Program-made: the position numbers and the translations under genes
The notes under the pieces: model-generated
Databases searched by the model: none
Seen by the model: the letters and a program-made list of their open reading frames with translations, nothing else
What the model was told of the DNA's origin: nothing
Origin: Candidatus Avelusimicrobium alvi
GTDB lineage: Bacteria > Elusimicrobiota > Elusimicrobia > Elusimicrobiales > Elusimicrobiaceae
Direction of reading: 5' to 3'
DNA: 11,811 nucleotides
NCBI GenBank assembly: GCA_002329395.1
Contig: DCTQ01000080.1
Location: 2,977-14,787 of the forward strand
Shown: positions 4,477 to 11,659 of the stretch, one piece after another
How the letters are laid out: each line of letters begins with the position of its first letter
How positions within the stretch are numbered: the stretch's first letter is position 1

Positions 4477-7400
4477 ATGGCCGAATTCGTACAACTGCAC
4501 AACCACACGGAATACTCCCTTTTGGACGGTATGCTCCGCGTATCCGAAAACCACAAGCCCTCCCGCTTTTTGCAGGGGCTTGCGGCGCAGGGCATTCCCG
4601 CCATGGCCATTACGGACCACGGGAATATGTACGGCGCGCTGGATTTTTACGAATCGGCCAAAGCCGCGGGCATTAAACCCATCGTCGGGTGCGAGTTCTA
4701 TATCACCGAAGGCAAATATAACGAAAAAGACAAATCCCGCACCGGCCACCTCACGCTTCTGGCGCGCAGCCACGAAGGCTATTTAAACCTGATGAAACTC
4801 AATTCCATGGCCTGGGTGGACGGATTTTATTATCATCCCCGCATTGATAAAGAGATTTTAGCCAAACACAGCGGCGGCCTGTTGTGCCTGTCGGGCTGTT
4901 TAAAAGGCTTTATTTCCCAATACGTGCGTATGGAAGGCGGGTTTGAAAAAGCCTGCGCGCTGGCCAAAGAATACGAGGACATCTTCGGCAAAGGCAACTA
5001 TTATATAGAGCTGATGGACCACGGCATCCGCGAAGAAGTGGAAGCCCTGCCGCTGTTAAAAGACCTGGCCAAAATGACGGGAATCCCCGTCGTGGCCACC
5101 AACGACTGCCACTACGAGAAAAAAGAAGACTGGGAAGCGCACGACATCCACGTCTGCATCGCCACGGGCAAAACCTTAAACGACCCGCACCGGATGCAAA
5201 TGTCGCACGAACTGTATTTTAAATCGCCCGAAGAAATGTGCGAGCTCTTTTCCCACACGCCCGAAGCCTGCGCCAATACGCTCGCCATTGCGGAAAAATG
5301 CAACCTGGAGTTCCCCAAACACGGGTTCATTCTGCCCAATTTTGATATTCCGCCCGAATTTAAAAGCTCGGCCGAATACTTTAAAGATTTATGCCGCAAA
5401 GGCCTCACCAAAAAGATGGACGGCCACGTGCCCGACGAGTATTGGAAACAGCTGGAATTTGAATTTAACGTCATCATCACCATGGGGTTTGACTGCTACT
5501 TCCTCATCGTGCAGGATTTTATCAACTGGGCGCGCGCCAACGATATCCCGATAGGCCCCGGCCGCGGCTCGGGCGCCGGCTCGCTGGTGGCGTACAGCCT
5601 GGACATTACGCGCGTGGACCCCATCCAAAACAAACTGCTGTTTGAACGCTTTTTAAATCCGGACCGCGTCAGCATGCCCGACTTGGATATTGATATGTCC
5701 GACGCGGGACGCGAACGCGTGATTGACTATGTGCGCCAAAAATACGGGCACGACAAAGTGTCCCAAATCATCACGTTCGGAACGATGAAGGCCAAACTGG
5801 CGCTTAAAGACGTGGCGCGCGCCATGGAAATCCCGGTGGCCGAAGCCAACCGCATCGCCAAAATGATTCCCAACGACCCTAAGATGACGCTTGAAAAAGC
5901 GTTGGAAATCAACGAACTGCGAAACGAAATTGACAGAAATCCGCAAAGCAAACGCCTGTTTGAAATGGCGCGCAAAATTGAGGGCTTAAAACGCCATACG
6001 GGTATTCACGCGGCGGGCGTGCTGATTACCAAAGAAGCCGTATCCGAATACGTGCCGCTGGCGCGCGGCTCGCGCGAAGCCATCACCACCCAGTTTGAAG
6101 GTGAACCGTGCTCCAACCTCGGTCTGTTAAAGATGGACTTTTTGGGCCTGCGCACGCTGACGGTTATTGATAACGCCGAAAAAATGATACGCGCCCGGCA
6201 CGACCCCCATTTTGACATCAACAAAATCCCGTTGGACGACAAAAAAACCTACGATTTGCTCAGCGCCTGCAAAACGTTGGGCATCTTCCAGCTGGAAAGC
6301 GGCGGGATGAGAGACCTGATTAAAAAGCTGCAGCCTTCCAAATTCAGCGACGTATCCGCTCTGGTGGCGCTGTACCGCCCGGGCCCGATGGAGTCGGGCA
6401 TGATGGATATGTTCGTGCGCCGCAAAAACGGGCAGGAAAAAATCGTTTACGAAACGCCTTTGTTGGAAGAAACCCTCAAAGACACTTACGGGTGTATGGT
6501 CTATCAGGAACAGATCATGCAAATCTCCAAAACGCTGGGCGGATTTACCCCCGGCGAAGCCGACACCCTGCGCAAAGCCATGGGTAAGAAAAAACTGGAC
6601 GTAATGGAAAAGTTCGGTAAAAAATTTGTGGAAGGCTGCCGCGAAAAACATATTTCCGAAAAAGTGGCCACGCACATTTACGAACAGATGAAAGCGTTTG
6701 CCGGGTACGGTTTTAACAAATCCCACTCGTTTGCGTACGGTTTGGTGTCTTACCAAACGGCTTATTTAAAGGCCAACTATCCCATTGAATTTATGTGCGC
6801 CGCGCTGACCAACGAAATCGGCCACAACGCCATCGGCGCGGACGACAAAGAAAATAAAATCGTTACGTATCTGGAAGAAGCGCGCAGCATGGGCTTTGAA
6901 ATTCTGCCGCCGGACGTAAATAAATCCCAGCCGGAATTTTCCGTGGAAACGGTGGACGGCAAGGAATGCATCCGCTACGCGCTGGAAGCCATCAAAAACG
7001 CCGGGGCGGAAGGCTGTATTTCCATCGTTAAAGAACGCGAAAAAGACGGCCCTTATAAATCGCTGGAAGATTTATGCAGCCGGGTGGATTTGTTTCAGGT
7101 CAACAAAAAAACGATTGAAAGCTTAACCAAGGCCGGCGCGTTTGACAGCACGGCCCCGGGCCAGGACCCCAAAACCACCCGCGCCAACATTCTGGCCGGC
7201 ATTGACAACGCCGTTGACCTGGCCCACATGGTAGCCAAAGAAAAAGAAAAGAATACGGGCAATTTGTTCGGGGATGATTTTTCCGCCGTGCTCAGCGTCA
7301 AACAAAAAGCGCCCGTGGACGCCAAACCGCTGACGCAAAATGAGCTGTTAAACTACGAAAAAGAAGTATTGGGGCTGTATTTCAGCGGGCATCCGATGGC

Positions 7401-7968
7401 GCGCTACCAAAACAATTTAAAACAGCTGCACTGTACGCCGATTGCCGATATTTTGGAAGGGCGCGCCAGCGGCCGTTTAAGCGTGCTGGGCATTATCACC
7501 CTGTTTAAAAAACGCCAAAACAAACGCAAAGAAGAATGGGCGCAGATGATGATTGAGGACTGCACGGGTTCCATTTTGGTCAACGCGTTTTCGCGCGCGT
7601 ATGCGAATATGTCGCACAAGCTGGCGCCCAACGCGATTCTGCACTTTTCGGGAGACATCCGCGTAGACGACGAAAGCGCGCGCACCGAACTGAACCTGCA
7701 GGACGTGAGCAACGTAACGGATTTAATCGCCGGAGTGGCGAAAGAATTTACCGTGCGCCTTCCCGCGGATTACCCGAAAAACAGCCTGCAGAAACTGAAA
7801 ACCTATTTGGATATGACCCGCGGCACGACGACGGTGTACCTGGAAGTGCCGTCTAAAGAAAACCCGGGGAAAATACACCGCATCCGCACCAATAAACGGA
7901 TTTTACTGCACAAAGGACTGCTGGAATATATTGAAAATACAATCGGCAACGCCTGGAGCTTTAAATAA
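4477..7968 (+). CDS. dnaE: DNA polymerase III alpha subunit (DnaE)
   Basis: The 1163-residue replicative polymerase subunit extends primers as the catalytic core of the holoenzyme. Domains in order: PHP (about 3-280), palm/thumb/fingers (about 280-815), helix-hairpin-helix and clamp-binding region (about 820-935), OB fold (about 990-1075), and a C-terminal domain. GPGRGSGAGSLVAYSLDIT precedes the catalytic aspartates D404 and D406 in PDLDIDMSD; the third is D554 in MDFLGLRTL. A likely beta-clamp motif, TGNLF, is at 927-931. The PHP domain keeps all nine residues that bind metal in Taq DnaE: H8, H10, D17, H48, E73, H91, C141, D210 and H212. The start MAEFVQLHNH is chosen because AGAAAGGAA lies about 10 bases upstream and the family begins here. 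An in-frame extension from 4354 would overlap the NUDIX gene and adds unrelated residues. Length equals the E. coli protein within a few residues. Confidence 0.98.
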   Translation: MAEFVQLHNHTEYSLLDGMLRVSENHKPSRFLQGLAAQGIPAMAITDHGNMYGALDFYESAKAAGIKPIVGCEFYITEGKYNEKDKSRTGHLTLLARSHEGYLNLMKLNSMAWVDGFYYHPRIDKEILAKHSGGLLCLSGCLKGFISQYVRMEGGFEKACALAKEYEDIFGKGNYYIELMDHGIREEVEALPLLKDLAKMTGIPVVATNDCHYEKKEDWEAHDIHVCIATGKTLNDPHRMQMSHELYFKSPEEMCELFSHTPEACANTLAIAEKCNLEFPKHGFILPNFDIPPEFKSSAEYFKDLCRKGLTKKMDGHVPDEYWKQLEFEFNVIITMGFDCYFLIVQDFINWARANDIPIGPGRGSGAGSLVAYSLDITRVDPIQNKLLFERFLNPDRVSMPDLDIDMSDAGRERVIDYVRQKYGHDKVSQIITFGTMKAKLALKDVARAMEIPVAEANRIAKMIPNDPKMTLEKALEINELRNEIDRNPQSKRLFEMARKIEGLKRHTGIHAAGVLITKEAVSEYVPLARGSREAITTQFEGEPCSNLGLLKMDFLGLRTLTVIDNAEKMIRARHDPHFDINKIPLDDKKTYDLLSACKTLGIFQLESGGMRDLIKKLQPSKFSDVSALVALYRPGPMESGMMDMFVRRKNGQEKIVYETPLLEETLKDTYGCMVYQEQIMQISKTLGGFTPGEADTLRKAMGKKKLDVMEKFGKKFVEGCREKHISEKVATHIYEQMKAFAGYGFNKSHSFAYGLVSYQTAYLKANYPIEFMCAALTNEIGHNAIGADDKENKIVTYLEEARSMGFEILPPDVNKSQPEFSVETVDGKECIRYALEAIKNAGAEGCISIVKEREKDGPYKSLEDLCSRVDLFQVNKKTIESLTKAGAFDSTAPGQDPKTTRANILAGIDNAVDLAHMVAKEKEKNTGNLFGDDFSAVLSVKQKAPVDAKPLTQNELLNYEKEVLGLYFSGHPMARYQNNLKQLHCTPIADILEGRASGRLSVLGIITLFKKRQNKRKEEWAQMMIEDCTGSILVNAFSRAYANMSHKLAPNAILHFSGDIRVDDESARTELNLQDVSNVTDLIAGVAKEFTVRLPADYPKNSLQKLKTYLDMTRGTTTVYLEVPSKENPGKIHRIRTNKRILLHKGLLEYIENTIGNAWSFK

Positions 7969-7985
7969 ATTCCGCGGATGTTACG

Positions 7986-8010
7986 GCCCGACGGAGCGGC
8001 GGGCGGCTCT
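7986..8010 (+). terminator. Weak candidate terminator after dnaE
   Basis: GCCCG (7986-7990) can pair with CGGGC (8000-8004) around a 9-base loop; a competing GAGC/GCTC stem leads into CTCTTT. The T run is short and interrupted. It is in the right place after dnaE, but an intrinsic terminator is not convincing. Confidence 0.25.
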
Positions 8011-8039
8011 TTCCCAACGCCGCGCGATTATGCTATAAT
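8011..8039 (+). promoter_or_regulatory. Strong promoter of the tRNA-Val transcript
   Basis: TTCCCA (8011-8016, 4/6 to TTGACA), a 17-bp spacer ending in TGC, and a perfect TATAAT (8034-8039) give a complete extended -10 promoter. Transcription should begin near 8046, so the primary transcript would carry about 125 leader bases, including the tRNA-derived remnant, before the mature tRNA 5' end at 8171. Confidence 0.75.
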
Positions 8040-8078
8040 AGAAAAGCAGTAATTAGTCATCCAGATAAATGATTTTTA

Positions 8079-8141
8079 GCCCAGTTGGCGCAGCGCTAGT
8101 AACACAAAGTTCGTTCCCGCTCAAGGGAACGCGCCCGCTGG
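8079..8141 (+). pseudogene. tRNA-Val-derived remnant in the tRNA leader
   Basis: Bases 8079-8095 repeat exactly the first 17 bases of the tRNA-Val gene (GCCCAGTTGGCGCAGCG), after which the match breaks down. Further along, 8121-8134 (TCAAGGGAACGCGC) is the exact reverse complement of tRNA bases 8191-8204, and the inverted match extends through CCGCTG (8135-8140) if a 2-base gap is allowed. AAGCAGTAA also precedes both copies (8044-8052 and 8146-8154), suggesting a tandem duplication of leader plus tRNA start that was later rearranged. It cannot form a cloverleaf. It can form a stacked hairpin instead: CCAG/CTGG (8081-8084/8138-8141), GGCG/CGCC (8087-8090/8132-8135) and CGTTCCC/GGGAACG (8112-8118/8125-8131). 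It may be only a remnant, or a functional leader structure. Confidence 0.65.
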
Positions 8142-8170
8142 AAATAAGCAGTAACAGTAAACAGATTTAA

Positions 8171-8245
8171 GCCCAGTTGGCGCAGCGGTAGCGCGTTCCC
8201 TTGACATGGGAAAGGTCATAGGTTCAATCCCTATACTGGGCACCA
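8171..8245 (+). tRNA. tRNA-Val, anticodon GAC, CCA encoded
   Basis: A complete cloverleaf can be drawn: acceptor GCCCAGT/ACTGGGC, D stem GCGC/GCGC with loop AGCGGTA, anticodon stem TTCCC/GGGAA with loop TTGACAT (anticodon GAC, reading GUC and GUU valine codons), variable region AGGTC, and T stem ATAGG/CCTAT with loop TTCAATC. Discriminator A (8242) is followed by an encoded CCA (8243-8245). It is transcribed alone from the promoter at 8011-8039 and ends at the terminator at 8284-8315. Confidence 0.97.
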
Positions 8246-8259
8246 TTTTACGACGATAG

Positions 8260-8283
8260 CGTAGTAAAAACCGTAGTAAAAAT
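8260..8283 (+). repeat. Two tandem 12-mers between tRNA and terminator
   Basis: CGTAGTAAAAAC is followed immediately by CGTAGTAAAAAT (11/12 identical). TTTTAC just after the CCA (8247-8252) could pair with GTAAAA in the first unit. Function is unknown; it lies in the trailer removed during tRNA 3' processing. Confidence 0.7.
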
Positions 8284-8315
8284 AAAAATCCTCAGCCCAC
8301 AAGCTGGGGATTTTT
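8284..8315 (+). terminator. Rho-independent terminator of tRNA-Val
   Basis: AAAAATCCTCAGC (8284-8296) pairs over 13 bp with GCTGGGGATTTTT (8303-8315), with one G-U pair and a 6-base loop, and the right arm ends in a T run continued by ATTGTC. The A run on the left arm would let it act on the minus strand as well. Confidence 0.88.
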
Positions 8316-8565
8316 ATTGTCTAAATTCTTGCACAATTTACACATACTACCCGGCACGGCAATCTAGTTTTGCGGCAAATTACCTCCCCAAAATAGCTGT
8401 CAAATTCCGCGCCCTGCGCGCCCGGGCGCGCCAAAAACGCTTCCAGCGGCGCATACCCCCCAAAACCGTCTGACCGCCTTTTCCGCCCGGCGCCAAAAGA
8501 AGTAAAATATAAGTAACGGCGCCCAGAACCGCTGGCCGGCTCCGCCGCCGCGCGGGAGGAAATAT
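8316..8565. other. Gene-free spacer with a 16-bp GC palindrome
   Basis: No coding region or RNA gene is seen. A perfect 16-bp palindrome, GCGCGCCCGGGCGCGC, lies at 8416-8431. GGCGCC occurs at 8489-8494 and again at 8518-8523, around an AT-rich patch with a TATAAG (8508-8513) that could be a weak -10 box for the PQ-loop gene. The last 20 bases form the GC-rich leader of that gene. Confidence 0.55.
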
Positions 8566-8877
8566 ATGAGTATTTTTGAGGCTCTTATGATGTTGGGTTT
8601 CGGGCTGGCCTGGCCGTTTAACATCAGCCGTTCGCTGCGCACCAAAACCGCCGCAGGAAAAAGCTTCCTGTTTATGATTACCATAGAGTTCGCCTACGTC
8701 TGCGGGATGATTCATAAAATCCTGCATAATTTTGACTGGGTTTTCTGGCTCTATGTGCTCAATTTTGTAATGGTGCTTATTGATACGGTATTAATGATCC
8801 GCTATACAAAACTGGATATTTTCCGCAAACGCCGCGCCGAACTGCGCGCCCGGAAACACCGCCAAGCCGCCCATTAA
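8566..8877 (+). CDS. PQ-loop / SemiSWEET-like small membrane protein
   Basis: A 103-residue protein with three predicted helices (about 3-22, 33-52 and 58-79) and a basic C-terminal tail (KRRAELRARKHRQ). The first helix and loop, GLAWPFNISRSLRTKTAAGKSF, follow the PQ-loop pattern in which a Pro-containing helix end is followed by a T-K-(S/T)-A-x-G-x-S segment, but the usual PQ pair is replaced by P17-F18. One three-helix bundle of this length is what bacterial SemiSWEET sugar facilitators use, working as dimers. N66 in the third helix may correspond to the sugar-contacting Asn of SemiSWEETs, though the alignment is by eye. The start is supported by GGGAGG about 7 bases upstream. The gene stands alone. 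Transport function and substrate are unproven. Confidence 0.75.
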   Translation: MSIFEALMMLGFGLAWPFNISRSLRTKTAAGKSFLFMITIEFAYVCGMIHKILHNFDWVFWLYVLNFVMVLIDTVLMIRYTKLDIFRKRRAELRARKHRQAAH

Positions 8878-8927
8878 GCCGATTCTCCCAACGCCCCATT
8901 GTGCGCGGGCGCGGGATTTGCTAAAAA

Positions 8928-8933
8928 TATAAT
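8928..8933 (+). promoter_or_regulatory. Candidate -10 box for the aldolase gene
   Basis: A perfect TATAAT in an AT-rich patch (8920-8936). The only -35-like hexamer, TTGTGC (8899-8904), is 23 bp away, too far for a standard promoter. The predicted start near 8940 would leave a leader of about 33 bases with a GAGG ribosome site. Confidence 0.35.
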
Positions 8934-8972
8934 AAGAGCACCTTATTTTCGGCACTTTTATACGAGGCCCCT

Positions 8973-10016
8973 ATGATCAGATTTAACTGCGACTACAGCG
9001 AAGGCGCCCACCCGGGCATTTTGGAAAAACTTACGCTGACCAATTTGGAACAGCTGCCCGGCTACGGGCAGGATATTTACTGCCGCCAGGCGGCCGATTT
9101 AATCAAATCCCTGTGCAACACGCCGGAGGCGGACGTCCACTTTTTAGCCGGCGGCACGCAAACCAATTTAACCGTCATCGCCGCGTGCCTGCGCCCGTAC
9201 CAGGGCGTGATATCGGCGGATTCGGGCCACATCAACGTACACGAAACGGGCGCGATTGAAGCCACCGGGCACCGCGTGATTACCGCCGCGGAAAAAGACG
9301 GCAAAATCACCGCCGAGCAAATCTCCCGCTGCTGCAAAGAACACTGGCAGGACGACAACCCGGAGTTCGCCCCCCAGCCCAAGCTGGTATACATTTCCTT
9401 CCCCACCGAATACGGCACCTTATATTCCAAAGAGGAACTCTCCGCCATCCGCCGCGCGTGCGACGAAAACAATCTGTACCTGTTTATGGACGGCGCCCGC
9501 CTGGGCTACGGCCTGGAAGCCCCGGGCAACGACCTGACGCTTGCGGACATCGCCGCCTGCTGCGACGTGTTCTATATCGGCGGCACGAAAGTGGGTGCCC
9601 TGTTGGGCGAAGCGGTGGTAATCGTGAACCCGAAACTCCAAAAAGATTTCCGCTATTTTATGAAGCAAAAAGGCGCTATGCTCGCCAAAGGACGCATTTT
9701 GGGCCTGCAGTTTTTGGCCTTGTTTGAAAACGGCCTGTATTTTAAACTCGCCAAGCATGCCGACGATATGGCCCAAATCATCCGCCGGGCGTGCGCGGAC
9801 GCGGGATATACGTTTCTCTACGATTCGCCCACCAACCAGCAATTTCCCGTTATGCCCAACGATATAGTCAAACAACTGGAAGAAGACTACGCCTTCGCCC
9901 ACATCAAACGCCTGGACCGCAGCCGCACCGCCATCCGCATTTGCACCAGCTGGGCCACGCGCGAAGAAGACGTACGCCAGCTTGCGGCGGATATCCGCAA
10001 ATACGCGGCCAAATAA
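8973..10016 (+). CDS. Threonine-aldolase-family PLP enzyme
   Basis: A 347-residue fold-type I PLP enzyme of the beta-eliminating lyase/threonine aldolase family, which splits L-threonine or L-allo-threonine into glycine and acetaldehyde. Visible landmarks: [11 protein letters not shown] at the N-terminus, [10 protein letters not shown] (PLP phosphate-binding loop), [11 protein letters not shown] (H86 and H90, one of which probably stacks on the PLP ring), [19 protein letters not shown] with D173 and R176, and the Schiff-base lysine K206 in [13 protein letters not shown]. The GGTK lysine context belongs to the branch of short aldolases common in anaerobes, unlike the SKGLGAPVGS form of E. coli LtaE. 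The start has GAGG about 5 bases upstream. Its stop is 2 bases before the nfo start, so the two are likely co-transcribed. Stereospecificity and true substrate (threonine versus phenylserine-like amino acids) are not determinable here. Confidence 0.9.
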   Translation: MIRFNCDYSEGAHPGILEKLTLTNLEQLPGYGQDIYCRQAADLIKSLCNTPEADVHFLAGGTQTNLTVIAACLRPYQGVISADSGHINVHETGAIEATGHRVITAAEKDGKITAEQISRCCKEHWQDDNPEFAPQPKLVYISFPTEYGTLYSKEELSAIRRACDENNLYLFMDGARLGYGLEAPGNDLTLADIAACCDVFYIGGTKVGALLGEAVVIVNPKLQKDFRYFMKQKGAMLAKGRILGLQFLALFENGLYFKLAKHADDMAQIIRRACADAGYTFLYDSPTNQQFPVMPNDIVKQLEEDYAFAHIKRLDRSRTAIRICTSWATREEDVRQLAADIRKYAAK

Positions 10017-10018
10017 CC

Positions 10019-10849
10019 ATGCTGCATATCGGCTGTCATCTCTCGTCCTCCAAAGGCTTTGAAGCCATGGGAAAAACCGCTTTGTCCATCGGCGCGGACA
10101 CCTTCCAGTTCTTCACGCGCAACCCGCGCGGCAGCCGCGCCAAGGAGATAGACCCGCAGGACGCACAGCGTTTGCGGGAACTGCTTGCCGAACACGGTTT
10201 TGCGCCCGTTATCGCCCATGCGCCGTACACGCTGAACCCCGCCTCCGCCGACCCCAAAACGCGCGAGTTCGCCCTGCAAACCCTGGCGGACGACCTTGAG
10301 CGTATGGAATACCTGCCCGGCAACCTGTATAATTTTCATCCCGGAAGCCACGTGGGGCAGGGGGAAGAAGCCGGCATCCGGCTGATTATCCAAACGCTGA
10401 ACGAAATTTTAACGCCCGGCCTGCACACGACCGTACTGTTGGAAACGATGGCCGGAAAAGGAAGCGAAATCGGGCGGAGTTTTGACGAGCTTAAACGGAT
10501 TTTGGACGGGGTGAAATTAAACGGGCAGACAGGCGTCTGTCTGGACACGTGCCACGTGCACGACGCGGGCTATTCGCTGGCGGTACTGGACGGCACTTTA
10601 AACGAGTTTGACAAACAAATCGGCCTCCAACACCTAAAAGCCGTGCATTTAAACGACAGTTTAAACCCGCGCGGCGCCCATAAAGACCGCCACGCCCCCA
10701 TCGGGGCCGGCGAAATCGGAACGGACACGTTCGCGTGCATCATCAATCATCCGGCGTTAAAACAACTGCCTTTCTGCTTAGAAACGCCAAACGACCTCGC
10801 GGGCTACGCGCGGGAAATCAAACTGCTTCGCCAATTATATCGGGAATAA
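10019..10849 (+). CDS. nfo: Endonuclease IV (AP endonuclease)
   Basis: The 276-residue TIM-barrel enzyme cuts DNA 5' to abasic sites and removes 3' blocking groups in base-excision repair. The N-terminus ([14 protein letters not shown]) and later motifs match the family, and all nine ligands of the trinuclear zinc site can be placed: H67 (IAHAPY), H107 (NFHPGSH), E142 (LLETMAG), D176 and H179 ([12 protein letters not shown]), H210 (AVHLNDS), D223 and H225 (DRHAPIG) and E255 (CLETP). Length is close to E. coli Nfo (285). The ATG is 2 bases after the aldolase stop and no good ribosome site precedes it, so translation may depend on coupling. A longer in-frame reading from 9791 only covers the aldolase gene in another frame. 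It converges on the methyltransferase gene, whose stop lies 2 bases away, and no separate terminator fits between them. Confidence 0.96.
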   Translation: MLHIGCHLSSSKGFEAMGKTALSIGADTFQFFTRNPRGSRAKEIDPQDAQRLRELLAEHGFAPVIAHAPYTLNPASADPKTREFALQTLADDLERMEYLPGNLYNFHPGSHVGQGEEAGIRLIIQTLNEILTPGLHTTVLLETMAGKGSEIGRSFDELKRILDGVKLNGQTGVCLDTCHVHDAGYSLAVLDGTLNEFDKQIGLQHLKAVHLNDSLNPRGAHKDRHAPIGAGEIGTDTFACIINHPALKQLPFCLETPNDLAGYAREIKLLRQLYRE

Positions 10850-10851
10850 TT

Positions 10852-11565
10852 TTAGGACTTGCGCGGCCGCGCCACCAGCATCACGCTGTACCCGCCCACG
10901 AGAAACGCCGCCCAGGCGCGCGGCATACCATAATGCGCCGCCCGGCGGATACACATCCCCAGACGGCTCCTGGCGGAGGCCAGCTCCGGCGGGCGTTCCA
11001 CATATTTATTGGTATAGTGCCAGCTGAGCAGTTCGTAACCGCGCGCGGCCAGCAAACGTTTTAAATAAGCGGCCGTATAAAAATGGATGTGCCCCACGGT
11101 GCGGCGTTCTTCTTCCAAAATTTCGGGTTTTACCACGCTGCGAAAAGACAAGTCCAGCGGCACGTGCAGCACCAGCAAATCGGCATACGCTTCCAGCGTG
11201 CTTAAAAAAGAATCCGTATCCGGCACGTGCTCCAGCACGTCTACGGCTAAAATAGCGTCAAAATGTTCGCCCTGTACCTGGCCGCCGTGCACAAAATGCG
11301 CGTTTTCCGGCGCGTCTTTTAAACACAGCGCGTGCGCCTGGGGCGAAATATCACACCCCGTAAAACGCATATCCGGCCTAAGGCGCGCCCATTCTTTAAC
11401 CAGCTCCCCCGCGCCGCAGCCTACGTCGCACACGGTTTTTACACGGTCCGCCGCGCCCGCGCGTTCCAACGCCAGCAAGACGTGCATCAGTTTCCAATGC
11501 GCGTCCTGCCCGTGCCAGCCGGGATTGCTTTGCAGATACGAACCGTCGGTATATATGGATTCCAT
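10852..11565 (-). CDS. Class I SAM-dependent methyltransferase
   Basis: A 237-residue Rossmann-fold methyltransferase. Motif I is VCDVGCGAGEL (45-55) and binds S-adenosylmethionine; an acidic residue at the end of strand 2 is D72 in FTGCDIS; motif IV-like FDAILAVDVLEHVPD covers 102-116. A hydrophobic strand (LLVLHVPLDL) and HIHFYTAAYLKRLLAARGY follow, as in Methyltransf_11/23-type enzymes. The substrate cannot be inferred; similar proteins act on lipids, quinones, sugars or proteins. I start it at MESIYTDGSY (ATG, complement of 11563-11565), because TATAAT lies exactly six bases upstream, so the transcript would begin at the A of the ATG. The longer frame from 11634 would add 23 basic residues encoded by the promoter and a dyad. 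It converges on nfo and diverges from the exported-protein gene. Confidence 0.88.
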   Translation of the reverse strand: MESIYTDGSYLQSNPGWHGQDAHWKLMHVLLALERAGAADRVKTVCDVGCGAGELVKEWARLRPDMRFTGCDISPQAHALCLKDAPENAHFVHGGQVQGEHFDAILAVDVLEHVPDTDSFLSTLEAYADLLVLHVPLDLSFRSVVKPEILEEERRTVGHIHFYTAAYLKRLLAARGYELLSWHYTNKYVERPPELASARSRLGMCIRRAAHYGMPRAWAAFLVGGYSVMLVARPRKS

Positions 11566-11571
11566 ACGCCT

Positions 11572-11601
11572 ATTATACTTAAATTTTCCGATAAGGCCCA
11601 A
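11572..11601 (-). promoter_or_regulatory. Promoter of the methyltransferase gene (leaderless)
   Basis: On the minus strand TTGGGC (complement of 11596-11601) and a perfect TATAAT (complement of 11572-11577) are 18 bp apart. Six bases (AGGCGT) separate TATAAT from the ATG, placing the expected start site on the first base of the start codon. The -35 box overlaps the dyad at 11593-11616. Confidence 0.6.
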
Positions 11602-11616
11602 GTTTCGCTGGGCCTT
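11593..11616. promoter_or_regulatory. Dyad between divergent genes (operator or hairpin)
   Basis: A perfect 8-bp inverted repeat, AAGGCCCA (11593-11600) and TGGGCCTT (11609-11616), flanks an 8-base centre. It covers the methyltransferase -35 box and lies about 44 bases before the exported-protein ATG. Neither strand has a good T run after it (plus TTGG, minus ATCGG), and no gene runs into it from either side. A regulator-binding operator is therefore as likely as a terminator. Confidence 0.5.
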
Positions 11617-11659
11617 TTGGCCCTTGCGGCGCATGCCCGTAAAACGCTACAGTACATAT

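Noticed and set aside
8046..8170. T-box riboswitch or tmRNA in the tRNA leader
   Set aside because: No aminoacyl-synthetase or amino-acid gene follows, the T-box antiterminator motif is not seen, and there is no tmRNA-like tag frame. The similarity is to the adjacent tRNA only.
8243..8283. Phage or island attachment site at the tRNA 3' end
   Set aside because: There is no integrase gene nearby, and no second copy of the tRNA 3' end in the window. The short tandem 12-mers are not a tRNA 3' duplication.
10735..11064. Open frame of about 109 codons across the nfo/methyltransferase junction
   Set aside because: It spans the ends of two well-supported convergent genes in other frames, with no ribosome site and no recognisable motif.
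11566..11634. 23-codon N-terminal extension of the methyltransferase
   Set aside because: The bases are better explained as promoter and dyad; the added residues are basic and unlike methyltransferase N-termini.
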